Below, piece by piece: positions 1 through 8,911 of a stretch of DNA of 64,000 bases. The DNA is taken from assembly GCF_001940785.1 (NCBI RefSeq), contig NZ_MSLS01000012.1, positions 1 through 64,000 on the forward strand, in the 5' to 3' direction. How positions within the stretch are numbered: position 1 is the first letter of the stretch; each line of letters begins with the position of its first letter. The notes under the pieces are model-generated. The model was not told the DNA's origin. It did not search any database and saw nothing but the letters and a program-made list of their open reading frames with translations. This stretch comes from Bacillus sp. MRMR6. Lineage in GTDB: Bacteria > Bacillota > Bacilli > Bacillales > Cytobacillaceae. The translations under genes were made by a program, and so were the position numbers.

Positions 1-404
1 GAGGACGAGGAAAAAGCGCTGCAACGGTAAAAACTGAGCTAAAGTTTTGCCCGAGGACGAGGAAAAAGCGCTGCAACGGTAAAAACTGAGCTAAAATTTT
101 GCCCGAGGACGAGGAAAAAGCGCTGCAACGGTAAAAACTGAGCTAAAGTTTTGCCCGAGTACGAGGAAAAATAGTTACAACGGAAAAACTAAGCTAAGTT
201 TTGCCCGAGTACGAGGAAAAATAGTTACAACGGTAAAAACTGAGCTAAAGTTTTGCCCGAGGACGAGGAAAAATAGTTACAACGGTAAAAACTGAGCTAA
301 AGTTTTGCCCGAGGACGAGGAAAAAGCGCTGCAACGGTAAAAACTGAGCTAAAGTTTTGCCTGAGGACGAGGAAAAAGCGCTGCAACGGTAAAAACTGAG
401 CTAA
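1..404. repeat. Tandem array of ~52-bp repeats (8 copies)
   Basis: Eight head-to-tail copies start at 1, 53, 105, 157, 207, 259, 311 and 363. The period is 52 bp, except one copy of 50 bp at 157. Each unit opens with GAGGACGAGG or GAGTACGAGG and contains the arms AAAACT and AGTTTT around GAGCTAA, a possible small hairpin. Two versions alternate in blocks: copies 1-3 and 7-8 carry GCGCTGC, copies 4-6 carry TAGTTAC. The period is not a multiple of three and no frame stays open, so it is not a protein repeat. There are no long non-repeated spacers, so it is not CRISPR. The array is cut by the left edge. Function unknown. Confidence 0.95.
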
Positions 405-514
405 TTTATATTAATGAAGCTCACTATGATATAAAAGACTTTTATAAATCAGATAGACTAAAAGAAAAAGGATAAATGCCCAATTCTACCACTAACCTTA
501 AAGGAGCCGTCAAG

Positions 515-1630
515 ATGCGAAAATACGATTCTACTGCAATTGAAAAACTCCAACATGGTACTACTATCATTGAAAATAATGGAGTCAATATTATCTTAAA
601 ACCTAGTCCAGGGGAAGAAAGATCCGGATTTATTGATCCAATGGAATTGAGTCTGTTGGAAAATCATTGGGCGGGAAATCCAAATGATGATGCCCCGAAA
701 GAACTGCCACCAATGGAAGTACTCATTCCGATTATGAGAGAAAATATGGGATTTCCCAACTTTAATTTAAATACAGTGGAAATACACACAAAATATGAAG
801 AGATAACTGAAAGTGGAAATAAAGTTGGATTGTGGCGGTACTATCCAAGGAAATCTGAAAAGAATCGAAAGCGTCCAGCACTTGTATTTTTCCATGGAGG
901 CGGCTGGATCGGCGGAAGTGTCTATACGGTAGAAAACTTCTGCAAATTAATAGCTGAATTAGCAGATGCAGTAGTATTTAATGTAGATTATTCTTTAGCT
1001 CCTGAAAAGCCCTTTCCAAATGGTTTAAATGATAATTATTATGCTGTAAAACATGTATTTGATCAGGCGGAAGAATATGGTATTGATCCTGATAAAATTT
1101 GTGTGGGTGGAGATAGTGCGGGTGGAAATTACGCTGCTGCAGTTTGTTTAAAATCAAAAGATGAAGGTACACCAAAAATTGCGATGCAGGTACTGATCTA
1201 TCCAGGAGTAACCAAAGCTGACGCAAAAGTTGAGGGATATGAATGGAGTGAGGACTTTTTTGAGGTTTCTGAAGAGCACAAATCCATTATTAATAATGGA
1301 TTACTTTCGCTCGGAAAACCATCCAAACCTGAGGACAGTCTTTTTCTAGGAGCATACCTTTCAAATTTTGAAGATATTTATCATCCATACGTTAGTCCAA
1401 TGTTAGCAAAGTCGCATGAAGGACTTCCAAAGGCGGTTTTGGCGGGGGCAGAATTTGACGGCTTACGTGTGCATACGGAATTTTACGCAAAGCAGCTTCA
1501 GGACGCCGGAGTAGATGTGATCTGTTTTCGTTATAAAGGGATGACTCATGCCTTTATTGATAAATTAGGACATGTTCCACAAGCAGAAGACCTCGGTATG
1601 GAAATCGCAAATGCGATAAGGAAGCTATAG
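515..1630 (+). CDS. Alpha/beta hydrolase, HSL-type esterase/lipase
   Basis: Predicted cytoplasmic carboxylester hydrolase of the hormone-sensitive-lipase group, 371 residues. The oxyanion motif HGGGW is near residues 127-131, the nucleophile motif GDSAGG has Ser near 201, Asp near 315 lies in AGAEFDG, and His near 345 in GMTHAF, so the triad is complete. No signal peptide. I chose ATG 515 because AAGGAG lies 8 bases upstream; an in-frame ATG at 476 would add 13 residues and has a weaker AAAAGG site. It is transcribed alone and followed by a terminator. The substrate cannot be told from sequence. Confidence 0.85.
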   Translation: MRKYDSTAIEKLQHGTTIIENNGVNIILKPSPGEERSGFIDPMELSLLENHWAGNPNDDAPKELPPMEVLIPIMRENMGFPNFNLNTVEIHTKYEEITESGNKVGLWRYYPRKSEKNRKRPALVFFHGGGWIGGSVYTVENFCKLIAELADAVVFNVDYSLAPEKPFPNGLNDNYYAVKHVFDQAEEYGIDPDKICVGGDSAGGNYAAAVCLKSKDEGTPKIAMQVLIYPGVTKADAKVEGYEWSEDFFEVSEEHKSIINNGLLSLGKPSKPEDSLFLGAYLSNFEDIYHPYVSPMLAKSHEGLPKAVLAGAEFDGLRVHTEFYAKQLQDAGVDVICFRYKGMTHAFIDKLGHVPQAEDLGMEIANAIRKL

Positions 1631-1660
1631 TAGTAGAGTAATAGAGGATGATCATTTATA

Positions 1661-1704
1661 AACAGCACTCCAATTATTTTATTAATAATCGGGTGCTGTT
1701 TTTT
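1661..1704 (+). terminator. Rho-independent terminator of the esterase gene
   Basis: AACAGCAC (1661-1668) pairs with GTGCTGTT (1693-1700), followed by a T run. The loop is AT-rich and rather long, 24 bases. Confidence 0.75.
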
Positions 1705-1792
1705 CTGTATCAAAGAGTTAAGCAAGTCGAATGAAAATTTTAAATACTAGGATAATATTACAATATAAATGTTCGTTTGGTGGGGGAAAGTT

Positions 1793-2587
1793 ATGATGAT
1801 ACTGAAGTTAGAAGATGTTTCATTAAGACGAGATGGAAAATCGATTTTAAAAAATATTGATTGGGAAATCAAAAGGGGTGAGCATTGGGCTCTTTTTGGA
1901 TTGAATGGTGCAGGAAAGACGGCCATATTGAATATACTCAATGCTTATTATTTTCCCACTTCGGGCAGTGTAACGGTACTGGGTAAAGAATTTGGCAAAA
2001 CCTATCTTGGTGAGAAGCTAAGAAAACAGATTGGGTTTGTCTCCTCCTCTCTTCAAGAAAAGTTCCACCAGGGAGACAATGCCTTTGAGGTAGTATTAAG
2101 CGGGGCCTTTGCATCGATTGGCCTTTATGAAACACCGACAGATGATATGAGAGAGAGGGCTATTCGTTTACTTAAGGATCTTGGATGTATGAACTATGCA
2201 AACCGCAACTACGAAACATTGTCACAAGGGGAAAAGCAGCGAGTTTTAATCGCCCGCGCCTTAATGGCTGATCCATCACTGCTCATATTCGATGAACCTA
2301 CAAATGGGCTTGATTTTATTGCTAGAGAAGAGTTTTTAGAAACGGTTGAGAGGATTACCAACAACGATAATGCCCCAGCGATTATTTATGTAACCCATCA
2401 TGTAGAAGAAATTTTGCCGATTTTTAATAAAACGCTCTTACTGAAAGCAGGACAAGTTTTTGCAGCTGGGGATACTTTTGAAATGATATCCAGTCATCAG
2501 CTTACCGATTTTTTCAATATCCCGGTTGAAGTAATTTGGACCAACAAAAGACCTTTGCTTTCCAAAGTACGCCAAAACGTAGAATAA
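1793..2587 (+). CDS. ABC transporter ATP-binding protein (YlmA-like)
   Basis: ATPase subunit of an ATP-binding cassette system, 264 residues from ATG 1793, which has GGGGGAAAG just upstream; an in-frame ATG at 1769 has no good site. It shows Walker A (GLNGAGKT), a Q-loop region, the signature LSQGEKQR, Walker B (LLIFDEPT) and an H-loop (VTHH). Size and the C-terminal extension fit the YlmA-type orphan ATPases of Bacillus. No permease or binding protein is adjacent, so the transported substrate, or a non-transport role, is open. Confidence 0.85.
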   Translation: MMILKLEDVSLRRDGKSILKNIDWEIKRGEHWALFGLNGAGKTAILNILNAYYFPTSGSVTVLGKEFGKTYLGEKLRKQIGFVSSSLQEKFHQGDNAFEVVLSGAFASIGLYETPTDDMRERAIRLLKDLGCMNYANRNYETLSQGEKQRVLIARALMADPSLLIFDEPTNGLDFIAREEFLETVERITNNDNAPAIIYVTHHVEEILPIFNKTLLLKAGQVFAAGDTFEMISSHQLTDFFNIPVEVIWTNKRPLLSKVRQNVE

Positions 2588-2603
2588 AGGACTCAAGAAC
2601 AAG

Positions 2604-2628
2604 CAGACCTTCTTATGGTCTGTTTTTT
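2604..2628 (+). terminator. Terminator after the ABC ATPase gene
   Basis: Stem CAGACC (2604-2609) and GGTCTG (2617-2622) followed by seven T residues. Confidence 0.8.
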
Positions 2629-2685
2629 TATTTTAAACAAAAGAAAACGGATACAATCGTGACGAGGATGTTAACGAAACAAAGG

Positions 2686-2784
2686 TAAACAAACTATAAT
2701 TGTGTCAAAAATGTTAAATAAACAATTATAAACAAAAGTTAAATCTGTGTTTATGTTGTTTTTTGTTGGTTGTGGGAGTATGAT
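2686..2784 (+). promoter_or_regulatory. Putative rhaD promoter with TAAACAA repeats
   Basis: The AT-rich stretch before rhaD holds three direct TAAACAA motifs at 2686, 2719 and 2729. A sigma-A-like promoter follows: TTGTTT (2756-2761), 17-base spacer, TATGAT (2779-2784). The repeats could be sites for a rhamnose regulator, for example a DeoR-type one, but no regulator gene is adjacent. The promoter is plausible and the operator is inference. Confidence 0.4.
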
Positions 2785-2851
2785 AAACATGTAAAGAGAA
2801 ATCAATTAAATTAATTAACATAAAGACTAATCGAATAAGGAGAGATTGACC

Positions 2852-3688
2852 ATGAGTATGACAATGATCGGAAGTCCATTATATACAGCACCGTTTTTTC
2901 AAGAAATGTTGGAAACTACCTCTAACCTATACCGTTTAGGCTGGGACGAACGAAATGGCGGGAATATCAGTTATTTATTACACGAATATGAAGTCCTTCC
3001 ATATTTAAATGTAGACAATGTTTTACGAACAATCCCGATGAATTTTGATGCTTCAGCACTTGCGGGCAGATATTTTATCGTAACTGGTTCTGGAAAATAC
3101 TTCAAAAATGTAAAGACAGATCCTGCCGCTAATTTAGGTATCATTCGCATTGGAGCAGATGGAAAAAGCTACGACATTCTCTGGGGATTTGAAAATGGCG
3201 GTGTTGCAACAAGTGAGCTTCCAACGCACTTAATGAACCATATGAAACGTTTATCAGTGGATAAAAACCATCGTGTGATTATGCACTGCCATGCGACCCA
3301 TCTACTAGCAATGACGTTTACGCATAGTTTGAAGGAAGAAGATATTACAAAAACATTATGGGAAATGTGTACAGAATGTATTGTTGTGTTTCCAGATGGT
3401 GTTGGAGTTATACCGTGGATTGTACCTGGTACGAATGAGATTGGCGAAGCTACTGCAGAAAAGATGGAGCATGTACGCTTAGTGCTTTGGCCGCATCATG
3501 GTATATTCGGCGCTGGGACTACAATGGACGAAACCTTTGGTCTGATTGAGACCGCTGAAAAAGCGGCAGAAGTTTATACGATTGTTTGTTCTCAGGTCGG
3601 GAAAAGACAAACCATTACCGATGCTCAACTACAGCAACTTGCAGATGCGTTTCATGTGGTTCCTCGTAAAGGAATTTTGAATATATAG
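2852..3688 (+). CDS. rhaD: Rhamnulose-1-phosphate aldolase
   Basis: Class II, zinc-dependent aldolase that splits L-rhamnulose 1-phosphate into dihydroxyacetone phosphate and L-lactaldehyde in rhamnose catabolism; 278 residues, close to the usual 270-280. The N-terminal WDERNGGNIS stretch, VTGSGK, and the zinc ligands in MHCHATH and WPHHG are visible. Start ATG 2852 has AAGGAG nine bases upstream; an in-frame TTG at 2846 is less likely. The next gene would reduce or oxidise the lactaldehyde product but is scrambled. No rhaA or rhaB lies in the window, so the pathway would depend on genes elsewhere. Confidence 0.92.
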   Translation: MSMTMIGSPLYTAPFFQEMLETTSNLYRLGWDERNGGNISYLLHEYEVLPYLNVDNVLRTIPMNFDASALAGRYFIVTGSGKYFKNVKTDPAANLGIIRIGADGKSYDILWGFENGGVATSELPTHLMNHMKRLSVDKNHRVIMHCHATHLLAMTFTHSLKEEDITKTLWEMCTECIVVFPDGVGVIPWIVPGTNEIGEATAEKMEHVRLVLWPHHGIFGAGTTMDETFGLIETAEKAAEVYTIVCSQVGKRQTITDAQLQQLADAFHVVPRKGILNI

Positions 3689-3777
3689 ATTTCATATTTA
3701 AATAGTAGGGACAATTTTTGTTCCTTATTTTAAAAATAAATTTGTGAAAAGTTGAACAATCTTAAGGAGGAAAAAAT

Positions 3778-4869
3778 ATGAGTGTCTATTATGTTCCGAG
3801 TACAAATTTAATGGGTAGAGGCTGCTTGAAGGAGCTGGCTCCACTTGTAAAAGACCTTGGGTTTAAAAAAGCTTTAGTCGTAACTGATAAATTTTTAAAC
3901 CAAACAGGTATTGCTGGGAGCCTCAATTGCATGTGTTAGGGCATCCATTCCCGTGGCGGCTGTTAAAGCAGCAGGCTTATCTACCATTAATTCAGGGTCA
4001 TTAACAGAAATCGTGACTAAACTGTTTTTATCCACCATTACCATCTTCACTTCACGTTCTACATCTGTTATGACATAGTTTATCGTAAACTCACTAGACG
4101 TCCCGGCCGTCGTATTAACTGCCACAATTGGAATCGATTTATATTCGGTTTTGCCTACTCCTTCATAATCCCGAAGGTCCCCACCATTTGTTACAAAAAG
4201 GCCGATTGCCTTTGCTGCATCCTGTGGAGAGCCACCTCCAACAGAAACGAGTACATCGCATTCATTCGTATTAAAAGCACCCACTCCTGCATACACATTT
4301 TCAATCGATGGATTTGGTTTAACATCGTCAAATACAACATAATCAAGTTGGATTGAATCAAGCTCAGTTAAGACTGCCATCGCATGGACAAATCCTAGAC
4401 CTGCATTATTAAAGGCGATTCCCCCTAAGAACATCACATAGGTCATTTGTTCACGAGCTTCAATATCATGTCCGTCTTTTACCGCACGAGGCAGGTAGTT
4501 AAAAATAATCTCAACTGCCGCAAGGGCTGTTGCGTCTGTAACAGCATAGGCACCAGGTGTAACGAGCTACTGCCAATCGTAGAACGTGAAAATGCTAAAC
4601 GTGATCCAAGAAAATTCCGTGCGATAGCAAAAGCTACTGGTATTAAGGTTGACGGGAAAACGGATGAACAATGTGCAACAGAAGTAATTTTGGCTATCCA
4701 AGCTTTATCTAAAGAAGTGGGAATACCAAGCAAATTATCTGAATTAGGTGTGGATCAAGTTGATCTTGAAAAACTGGCGGATAACTCTTTGAAAGATGCC
4801 TGTGCACCAGGTAATCCATTCCAGCCTACAAAAGATGAAGTAATCGCTATGTTTAAAGAAATTATTTAA
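3778..4869 (+). pseudogene. Iron-containing alcohol dehydrogenase, scrambled by two inversions
   Basis: Four blocks of one dehydrogenase of the lactaldehyde reductase (FucO-like) type, group III Fe-ADH. Block N (3778-3918, plus strand) has a strong AAGGAGG site and reads MSVYYVPSTNLMGRG to NQTGIAG. Block A (3919-4374) is inverted and encodes VLTELDS to GMDALTHAIEA, with the GGGSPQD nucleotide-binding motif and two iron ligands. Block B (4375-4560) is inverted in place and encodes TPGAYAVTDA to GFVHAMA. Block C (4561-4869, plus) encodes NELLPIVEREN to the stop. Concatenated as N-A-B-C they give nearly a full family length (~380 residues). About 14 residues between B and C, which carry the HxLGxxxxxPHG metal/catalytic segment in this family, are missing. 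Translation from the real start ends at 3937. Non-functional. Confidence 0.9.
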
Positions 4870-4905
4870 GAACCTTAGTTAAAATATTTTTCCCTATATG
4901 TTTTA

Positions 4906-4941
4906 AAAAGCATTCGGTAATTTTTACCGAGTGCTTTTTTT
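4906..4941 (+). terminator. Terminator after the scrambled dehydrogenase gene
   Basis: AAGCATTCGGTAA pairs with TTACCGAGTGCTT with one G-T pair, followed by a run of T. This intact terminator supports the idea that the upstream block was one normal transcription unit. Confidence 0.85.
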
Positions 4942-5032
4942 ATTGAATACCTTAAAATTTACCATCAATATAATCCATCAAAAAATCAAAAATAAGAAGG
5001 CAAAAACAATTTATTTTTGCAAGGGGGTAATA

Positions 5033-6490
5033 GTGTTGATAAAAAAACCATTAGGTATATTAATGACTGGAGTTTTGACTTTAGGACTTGCGGCTTGTAA
5101 TAACGGTGATAACGCTACTAATGATACAAGAACGAGCAGGGTGGACCGAGACAATAATATTACAAATGTACGAAACGGTCGTGACAATACCTTTAGGAAT
5201 GTTCGCAATGACAGCGGTACTGTTAATGACAATGGCCGTACTAACCGTGGGCGCAATGTCAACAATAATAATAATGGTTTCTTTCTGGGAAATGGCCGGG
5301 ATGATGGTATTGACCACAATGGTCCGCTGACAGAAGATTATACAAATAGAGATAACAGTGATAGCGATCTCGACCGTGGTCGAAACAACAATAATCGTGG
5401 GTTGTTCAATGTTAACAACAACCGTAATGGTGATCGATTAACTGGTAATAATACGAATCGAAATGTGAATAACACAAATCGAAATGCCAACAATAGCCGA
5501 TTAAATGTAAACAACAATAATCGTACTGGTACCCAGAACTTAGAATACGACCGAAACTTTAATTCAAATTGGTACAATGTCAACAATGGCCGTTACGACC
5601 AAAACCGCAGTTTCTTTAACAATAGTACAAGACGTGATCAAGATAATGGTTTGTTTAATGTAAATAATCAAAGAGACAATGACCGTAATCTATTTAACGT
5701 CAACAATACAAGAGATGATGTTCGTCTTCCAAATAAAGCCAACAATAACCGTACTAACGCAACTGATGTTGGTGATGACAATATCTCAGCTGACCGAACA
5801 TCACTAGATAGCAAAAATTACCCTCATACAAGAGCAATCTTGATACAAGAGGCGAAGTTTAAGTATATACCGTTTGGATCTGCTCAGTGGCGTAGTTATG
5901 GACAGCAAGGACAAACACAGCAGCAACCAGGACAACAGCAGCAGGCAACACCACAACAACCTGCAAAACAGCAACAGCAAGCAACGCCACAAAAACCAGC
6001 TGAGCAGCAACAGCAAACAGCACCACAACAACCTGCACAGCAGCAACCGGCTCAAAAACAACCTGCAGCACAAGAACAACCAAAAGCACAAGCACCGGCC
6101 GCTACAGGTGATGCTAGTCAATTTGTACAACAGGTAATTGATTTAACAAACGCAGAGCGTAGCAAGAACGGGCTTCCTGCCTTAAAAGCTGATGCGCAGC
6201 TTAACGGAGTAGCACAAAAGAAATCCGTTGATATGCAGCAAAATAATTATTTCTCACACACAAGTCCAACATATGGTTCTCCTTTTGACATGATGAGAGA
6301 CATGGGTGTGAGCTACAAAACTGCGGGTGAAAATATCGCCCAAGGACAACGGACACCACAAGAAGTTGTTAAGGCATGGATGAACAGCGAAGGACATAAA
6401 AAGAACATCTTAAGCAAAAACTTTACCCACATTGGTGTAGGATACGATAAAACAGGGCATCACTGGACACAAATGTTTATTGGGAAATAA
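5033..6490 (+). CDS. CAP (SCP/PR-1) domain lipoprotein, YkwD-like
   Basis: Predicted surface lipoprotein. The N-terminus is a signal peptide with lipobox LAAC near residue 21. Then comes about 240 residues of Asn/Arg/Asp-rich low complexity with recurring LFNVNN, a Gln/Pro/Ala-rich linker, and a C-terminal CAP domain of ~125 residues (QVIDLTNAERSKNGLPAL, HTSPTYGSPFDMM, AGENIAQG, WMNSEGHKKNIL, HIGVGY). CAP domain ligands of the YkwD type (His and Glu) are present; biochemical activity is unknown in most bacterial members. GTG 5033 sits 5 bases after AAGGGGG, while TTG 5036 is spaced 8 bases from it and is equally likely. Possibly associated with spores or the cell wall. Confidence 0.85.
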   Translation: MLIKKPLGILMTGVLTLGLAACNNGDNATNDTRTSRVDRDNNITNVRNGRDNTFRNVRNDSGTVNDNGRTNRGRNVNNNNNGFFLGNGRDDGIDHNGPLTEDYTNRDNSDSDLDRGRNNNNRGLFNVNNNRNGDRLTGNNTNRNVNNTNRNANNSRLNVNNNNRTGTQNLEYDRNFNSNWYNVNNGRYDQNRSFFNNSTRRDQDNGLFNVNNQRDNDRNLFNVNNTRDDVRLPNKANNNRTNATDVGDDNISADRTSLDSKNYPHTRAILIQEAKFKYIPFGSAQWRSYGQQGQTQQQPGQQQQATPQQPAKQQQQATPQKPAEQQQQTAPQQPAQQQPAQKQPAAQEQPKAQAPAATGDASQFVQQVIDLTNAERSKNGLPALKADAQLNGVAQKKSVDMQQNNYFSHTSPTYGSPFDMMRDMGVSYKTAGENIAQGQRTPQEVVKAWMNSEGHKKNILSKNFTHIGVGYDKTGHHWTQMFIGK

Positions 6491-6501
6491 GCCATATAAA
6501 T

Positions 6502-6534
6502 ACGAAAGGAATCCCTATAGTGGATTCCTTTCGT
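6502..6534. terminator. Bidirectional terminator between convergent genes
   Basis: A perfect 13-bp stem, ACGAAAGGAATCC (6502-6514) and GGATTCCTTTCGT (6522-6534), sits between the convergent lipoprotein and channel genes. T and A runs flank it weakly. Confidence 0.75.
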
Positions 6535-6546
6535 TTACATAATCGT

Positions 6547-7251
6547 TCATGAGTCATGCTTTTTTAGCTGTTTCAACATAACAATGAGCATTTCTAAATC
6601 TTCATTTGACAAATTGGGATATTTATTTAGTTCGCTTTTGATAAAAGCTATATGTGTTGTGCTTTCAGTCTCTTTATTGTTTGTTGTAAAGTAGGTTGCT
6701 ACGCTACCGGTTATAGCCCCAATAATTCCGATCCCAGTTAACATCAGAATAATGGCAATAAATCGTCCTAAACCTGTTTCTGGAGAGATATCCCCATAAC
6801 CCACTGTAGTTGTTGTAACAACAGCCCACCATATAGCATCAGTGAAATTTTCGATGTTTGGCTCTATCATTACAATGGGGATAGAAGAGACTAAGATGAG
6901 AATCACAACGATGCCAATCATTTTATCCAAGTTATTTGTCTTAAGAATGGAAATAAGAGTAGGGAAGTAACGATTTAGAAACCCAACTAGGCGGAACAAG
7001 CGCATTAGTCGTACTAAACGAGCAGCCCTAAAGATAGAATCAAATGGGATAATTGCAATAAACTCGAATGGATGTTGTTTAATAAAAGCCCATTTATTTT
7101 TTGCTTTACCTAATCGATAAAAGATATCAGCAGCAAAAATGATTAAAATGATACGATCAAGCCATAGGTACTGGTTTTCCGTATCGAATATGAGCAAAAC
7201 CGAAGTGATCGCCATCACCGCAAAAATAACCTCATATATTTTACTCAGCAT
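6547..7251 (-). CDS. Voltage-gated-type potassium channel
   Basis: Integral membrane ion channel, 234 residues. Hydrophobic segments S1-S3 are followed by an S4-like Arg-rich helix (RAARLVRLMRLFRLVG, ~75-90), then S5, the pore helix and the selectivity filter TTVGYGD (148-154), then S6. A short soluble tail follows, without the RCK/TrkA-N domain found in many bacterial K+ channels. The ATG is preceded by GAAGGTGA. It stands alone. Selectivity for K+ is firm from the filter; gating is inferred. Confidence 0.9.
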   Translation of the reverse strand: MLSKIYEVIFAVMAITSVLLIFDTENQYLWLDRIILIIFAADIFYRLGKAKNKWAFIKQHPFEFIAIIPFDSIFRAARLVRLMRLFRLVGFLNRYFPTLISILKTNNLDKMIGIVVILILVSSIPIVMIEPNIENFTDAIWWAVVTTTTVGYGDISPETGLGRFIAIILMLTGIGIIGAITGSVATYFTTNNKETESTTHIAFIKSELNKYPNLSNEDLEMLIVMLKQLKKHDS

Positions 7252-7320
7252 AAGTCACCTTCTTTTTTTAGGGGGAACCCATGTTAAAATTTATTCCCCA
7301 TTTAAAATGATTAATACAAT

Positions 7321-7384
7321 AAAGGTTTTGAACACGTATAGTTTATCTCAAGAAAACCGAGAAAATTACGTATTCAAAACCTTT
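7321..7384. terminator. Long inverted repeat, probable terminator downstream of melA
   Basis: An 18-bp arm starting AAAGGTTTTGAACACGTA (7321-7338) pairs with TACGTATTCAAAACCTTT (7367-7384) with one G-T pair; the loop is 28 bases. It lies in the gap just after the 3' end of the minus-strand melA gene and upstream of the channel gene. The T tract on the minus strand is poor, so termination is likely but not certain. Confidence 0.5.
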
Positions 7385-7414
7385 TATTAAAGAGTGAAAA
7401 TTTTTATCATTATT

Positions 7415-8731
7415 CTATCTAAATTTACGATCTTCAAATTTTGGAATCCAGTCACCGTGTGCTTCAATTAAATCATCGCACATCGCAATGATGTCGTCCA
7501 TTGATAATTCAGCGGCCGTATGAGGGTCCAGCATTGCTGCCTGATAGATGTGTTCTCTCTTTTTCGTTACCGCTGCTTCAATTGTTAAAAGCTGTGTATT
7601 AATATTTGTCCGGTTTAGGGCTGCTAACTGTTCTGGAAGTTCTCCTACATAGCAAGGAGTGATTCCACTGCGGTCAGCAACGCATGGTACTTCAACAACA
7701 GCTTTTTCCGATAAATTGCTAATTAAGCGTCCTGTATTTAAAATGTTGCAGCCAAATTTAAATGGAACATTCGTCTCAATCGCTTCAATAATACGGGAAC
7801 CATATTCGTGAGAACGGGTATGGGTAAGTTGTGCATTGTTGATCATCTCGTCGCGCATTTTGTCCCAGCGTTCAATTTGCTCTACACAACGACGCGGATA
7901 CTCATCAAGAGGGATATTGAATTTCTCAATTAAGTGGGGATAATTGCGTTTAATGAAGTACGGATGATACTCGGCATTATGCTCAGATGATTCCGTTACG
8001 TAGTATCCGAATTTGTCCATTAATTCAAAACGGACCATATCATCATGTTTTGTTTGTTGTTTTTCTCTGGCACGGCGTTTAATTTCCGGATATAAATCTT
8101 TGCCGTCGCGTTTGATCTCAAGAAGCCAGGCCATATGGTTGATACCTGCAATTTTTTCCTCCACTCCTTCATGATCCATTCCTAAGGCTTTAAACAGGTG
8201 CTCGCTGCAAACCTGTACGCTGTGGCATAATCCGACTGTTTTAACATTTGTATAGCGCAGCATGGCACCTGTTAATGTTGCCATCGGATTTGTGTAGTTT
8301 AAAAGCAGGGCATCCGGACAAACCTCTTCGATATCCTTGGCGATATCCCACATAACCGGAATGGTGCGAAGCGAACGGAAAATACCGCCAATTCCGATGG
8401 TGTCAGCAATGGTTTGACGAAGGCCGTATTTTTTAGGGATTTCAAAATCTATAACGGTGCTTGGTTTGTAGCCGCCCACTTGAATGGCATTAATAATGTA
8501 TTTTGCTCCTCGCAATGCTTCTTTGCGTTTTGAATAGGCTTTCACTACTATGTTTGCCTGTACGCTCTGTTTTAAGTTGTTTAACATATTTTCCGAGTCT
8601 TTTAAGCGCTGCTGGTCTATATCAAATAAAGCGAACTCGAAACCGGATAATGCAGGAACATACATGCAATCACCAAGAACATTTTTTGCAAAAACAGTAC
8701 TTCCTGCCCCAATAAATGTGATTTTTGACAT
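7415..8731 (-). CDS. melA: Alpha-galactosidase, glycoside hydrolase family 4
   Basis: Cytoplasmic NAD- and Mn2+-dependent alpha-galactosidase (MelA), 438 residues. The N-terminal Rossmann motif GAGSTVF is at residues 8-14. The metal-binding Cys-His pair is at 169-170 (LCHSVQ) and the second His at 199 (GINHMAW). The NYTNPM motif at 145-150 is typical of family 4. The start has ACAGGAGGT upstream. Unlike many melibiose/raffinose clusters there is no adjacent transporter; the gene is divergent from an AraC-type regulator that probably controls it. Confidence 0.93.
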   Translation of the reverse strand: MSKITFIGAGSTVFAKNVLGDCMYVPALSGFEFALFDIDQQRLKDSENMLNNLKQSVQANIVVKAYSKRKEALRGAKYIINAIQVGGYKPSTVIDFEIPKKYGLRQTIADTIGIGGIFRSLRTIPVMWDIAKDIEEVCPDALLLNYTNPMATLTGAMLRYTNVKTVGLCHSVQVCSEHLFKALGMDHEGVEEKIAGINHMAWLLEIKRDGKDLYPEIKRRAREKQQTKHDDMVRFELMDKFGYYVTESSEHNAEYHPYFIKRNYPHLIEKFNIPLDEYPRRCVEQIERWDKMRDEMINNAQLTHTRSHEYGSRIIEAIETNVPFKFGCNILNTGRLISNLSEKAVVEVPCVADRSGITPCYVGELPEQLAALNRTNINTQLLTIEAAVTKKREHIYQAAMLDPHTAAELSMDDIIAMCDDLIEAHGDWIPKFEDRKFR

Positions 8732-8911
8732 AAACTTACCTCCTGTAAAGTGAAAGTGGGACTGCCAATTGAATCTCCTAATAGGATAAAAAATTGTTTT
8801 GAAAACGACTTAATGTCCCATATTCATCTTTGTTTTTTTGTTGTTATAATAATAGTAAAACGTTTATATAGTAACCTCAATGGTAAGTTAGTGTGATTGG
8901 AGGGTAAAATA
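8732..8911. promoter_or_regulatory. melA / araC-type divergent control region
   Basis: 180 bp separate two divergent starts. It holds a -10-like TATAAT (8845-8850) facing the regulator gene and a palindrome AAACGTTT (8858-8865). I see no clear -35 box. Operator function is inference from position. Confidence 0.35.

Noticed and set aside
1-404. CRISPR array
   Set aside because: Units are directly adjacent with almost identical sequence throughout; there are no unique spacers and no cas genes.
3895-4446. Separate minus-strand dehydrogenase gene
   Set aside because: It is the inverted middle of the plus-strand gene; its C-terminus simply runs into the N block and has no start signal of its own.
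4447-4869. Independent 140-residue plus-strand gene
   Set aside because: Only the part after 4561 has dehydrogenase similarity; the first third is antisense of inverted block B.
5804-6130. Minus-strand membrane-like open frames across the Gln-rich linker
   Set aside because: Leu/Cys/Val-rich frames are the antisense of CAG/CAA repeats and have no ribosome site.
8796-8815. Catabolite-responsive element upstream of melA
   Set aside because: The left half (TGAAAACG) fits but the right half mismatches at several consensus positions.
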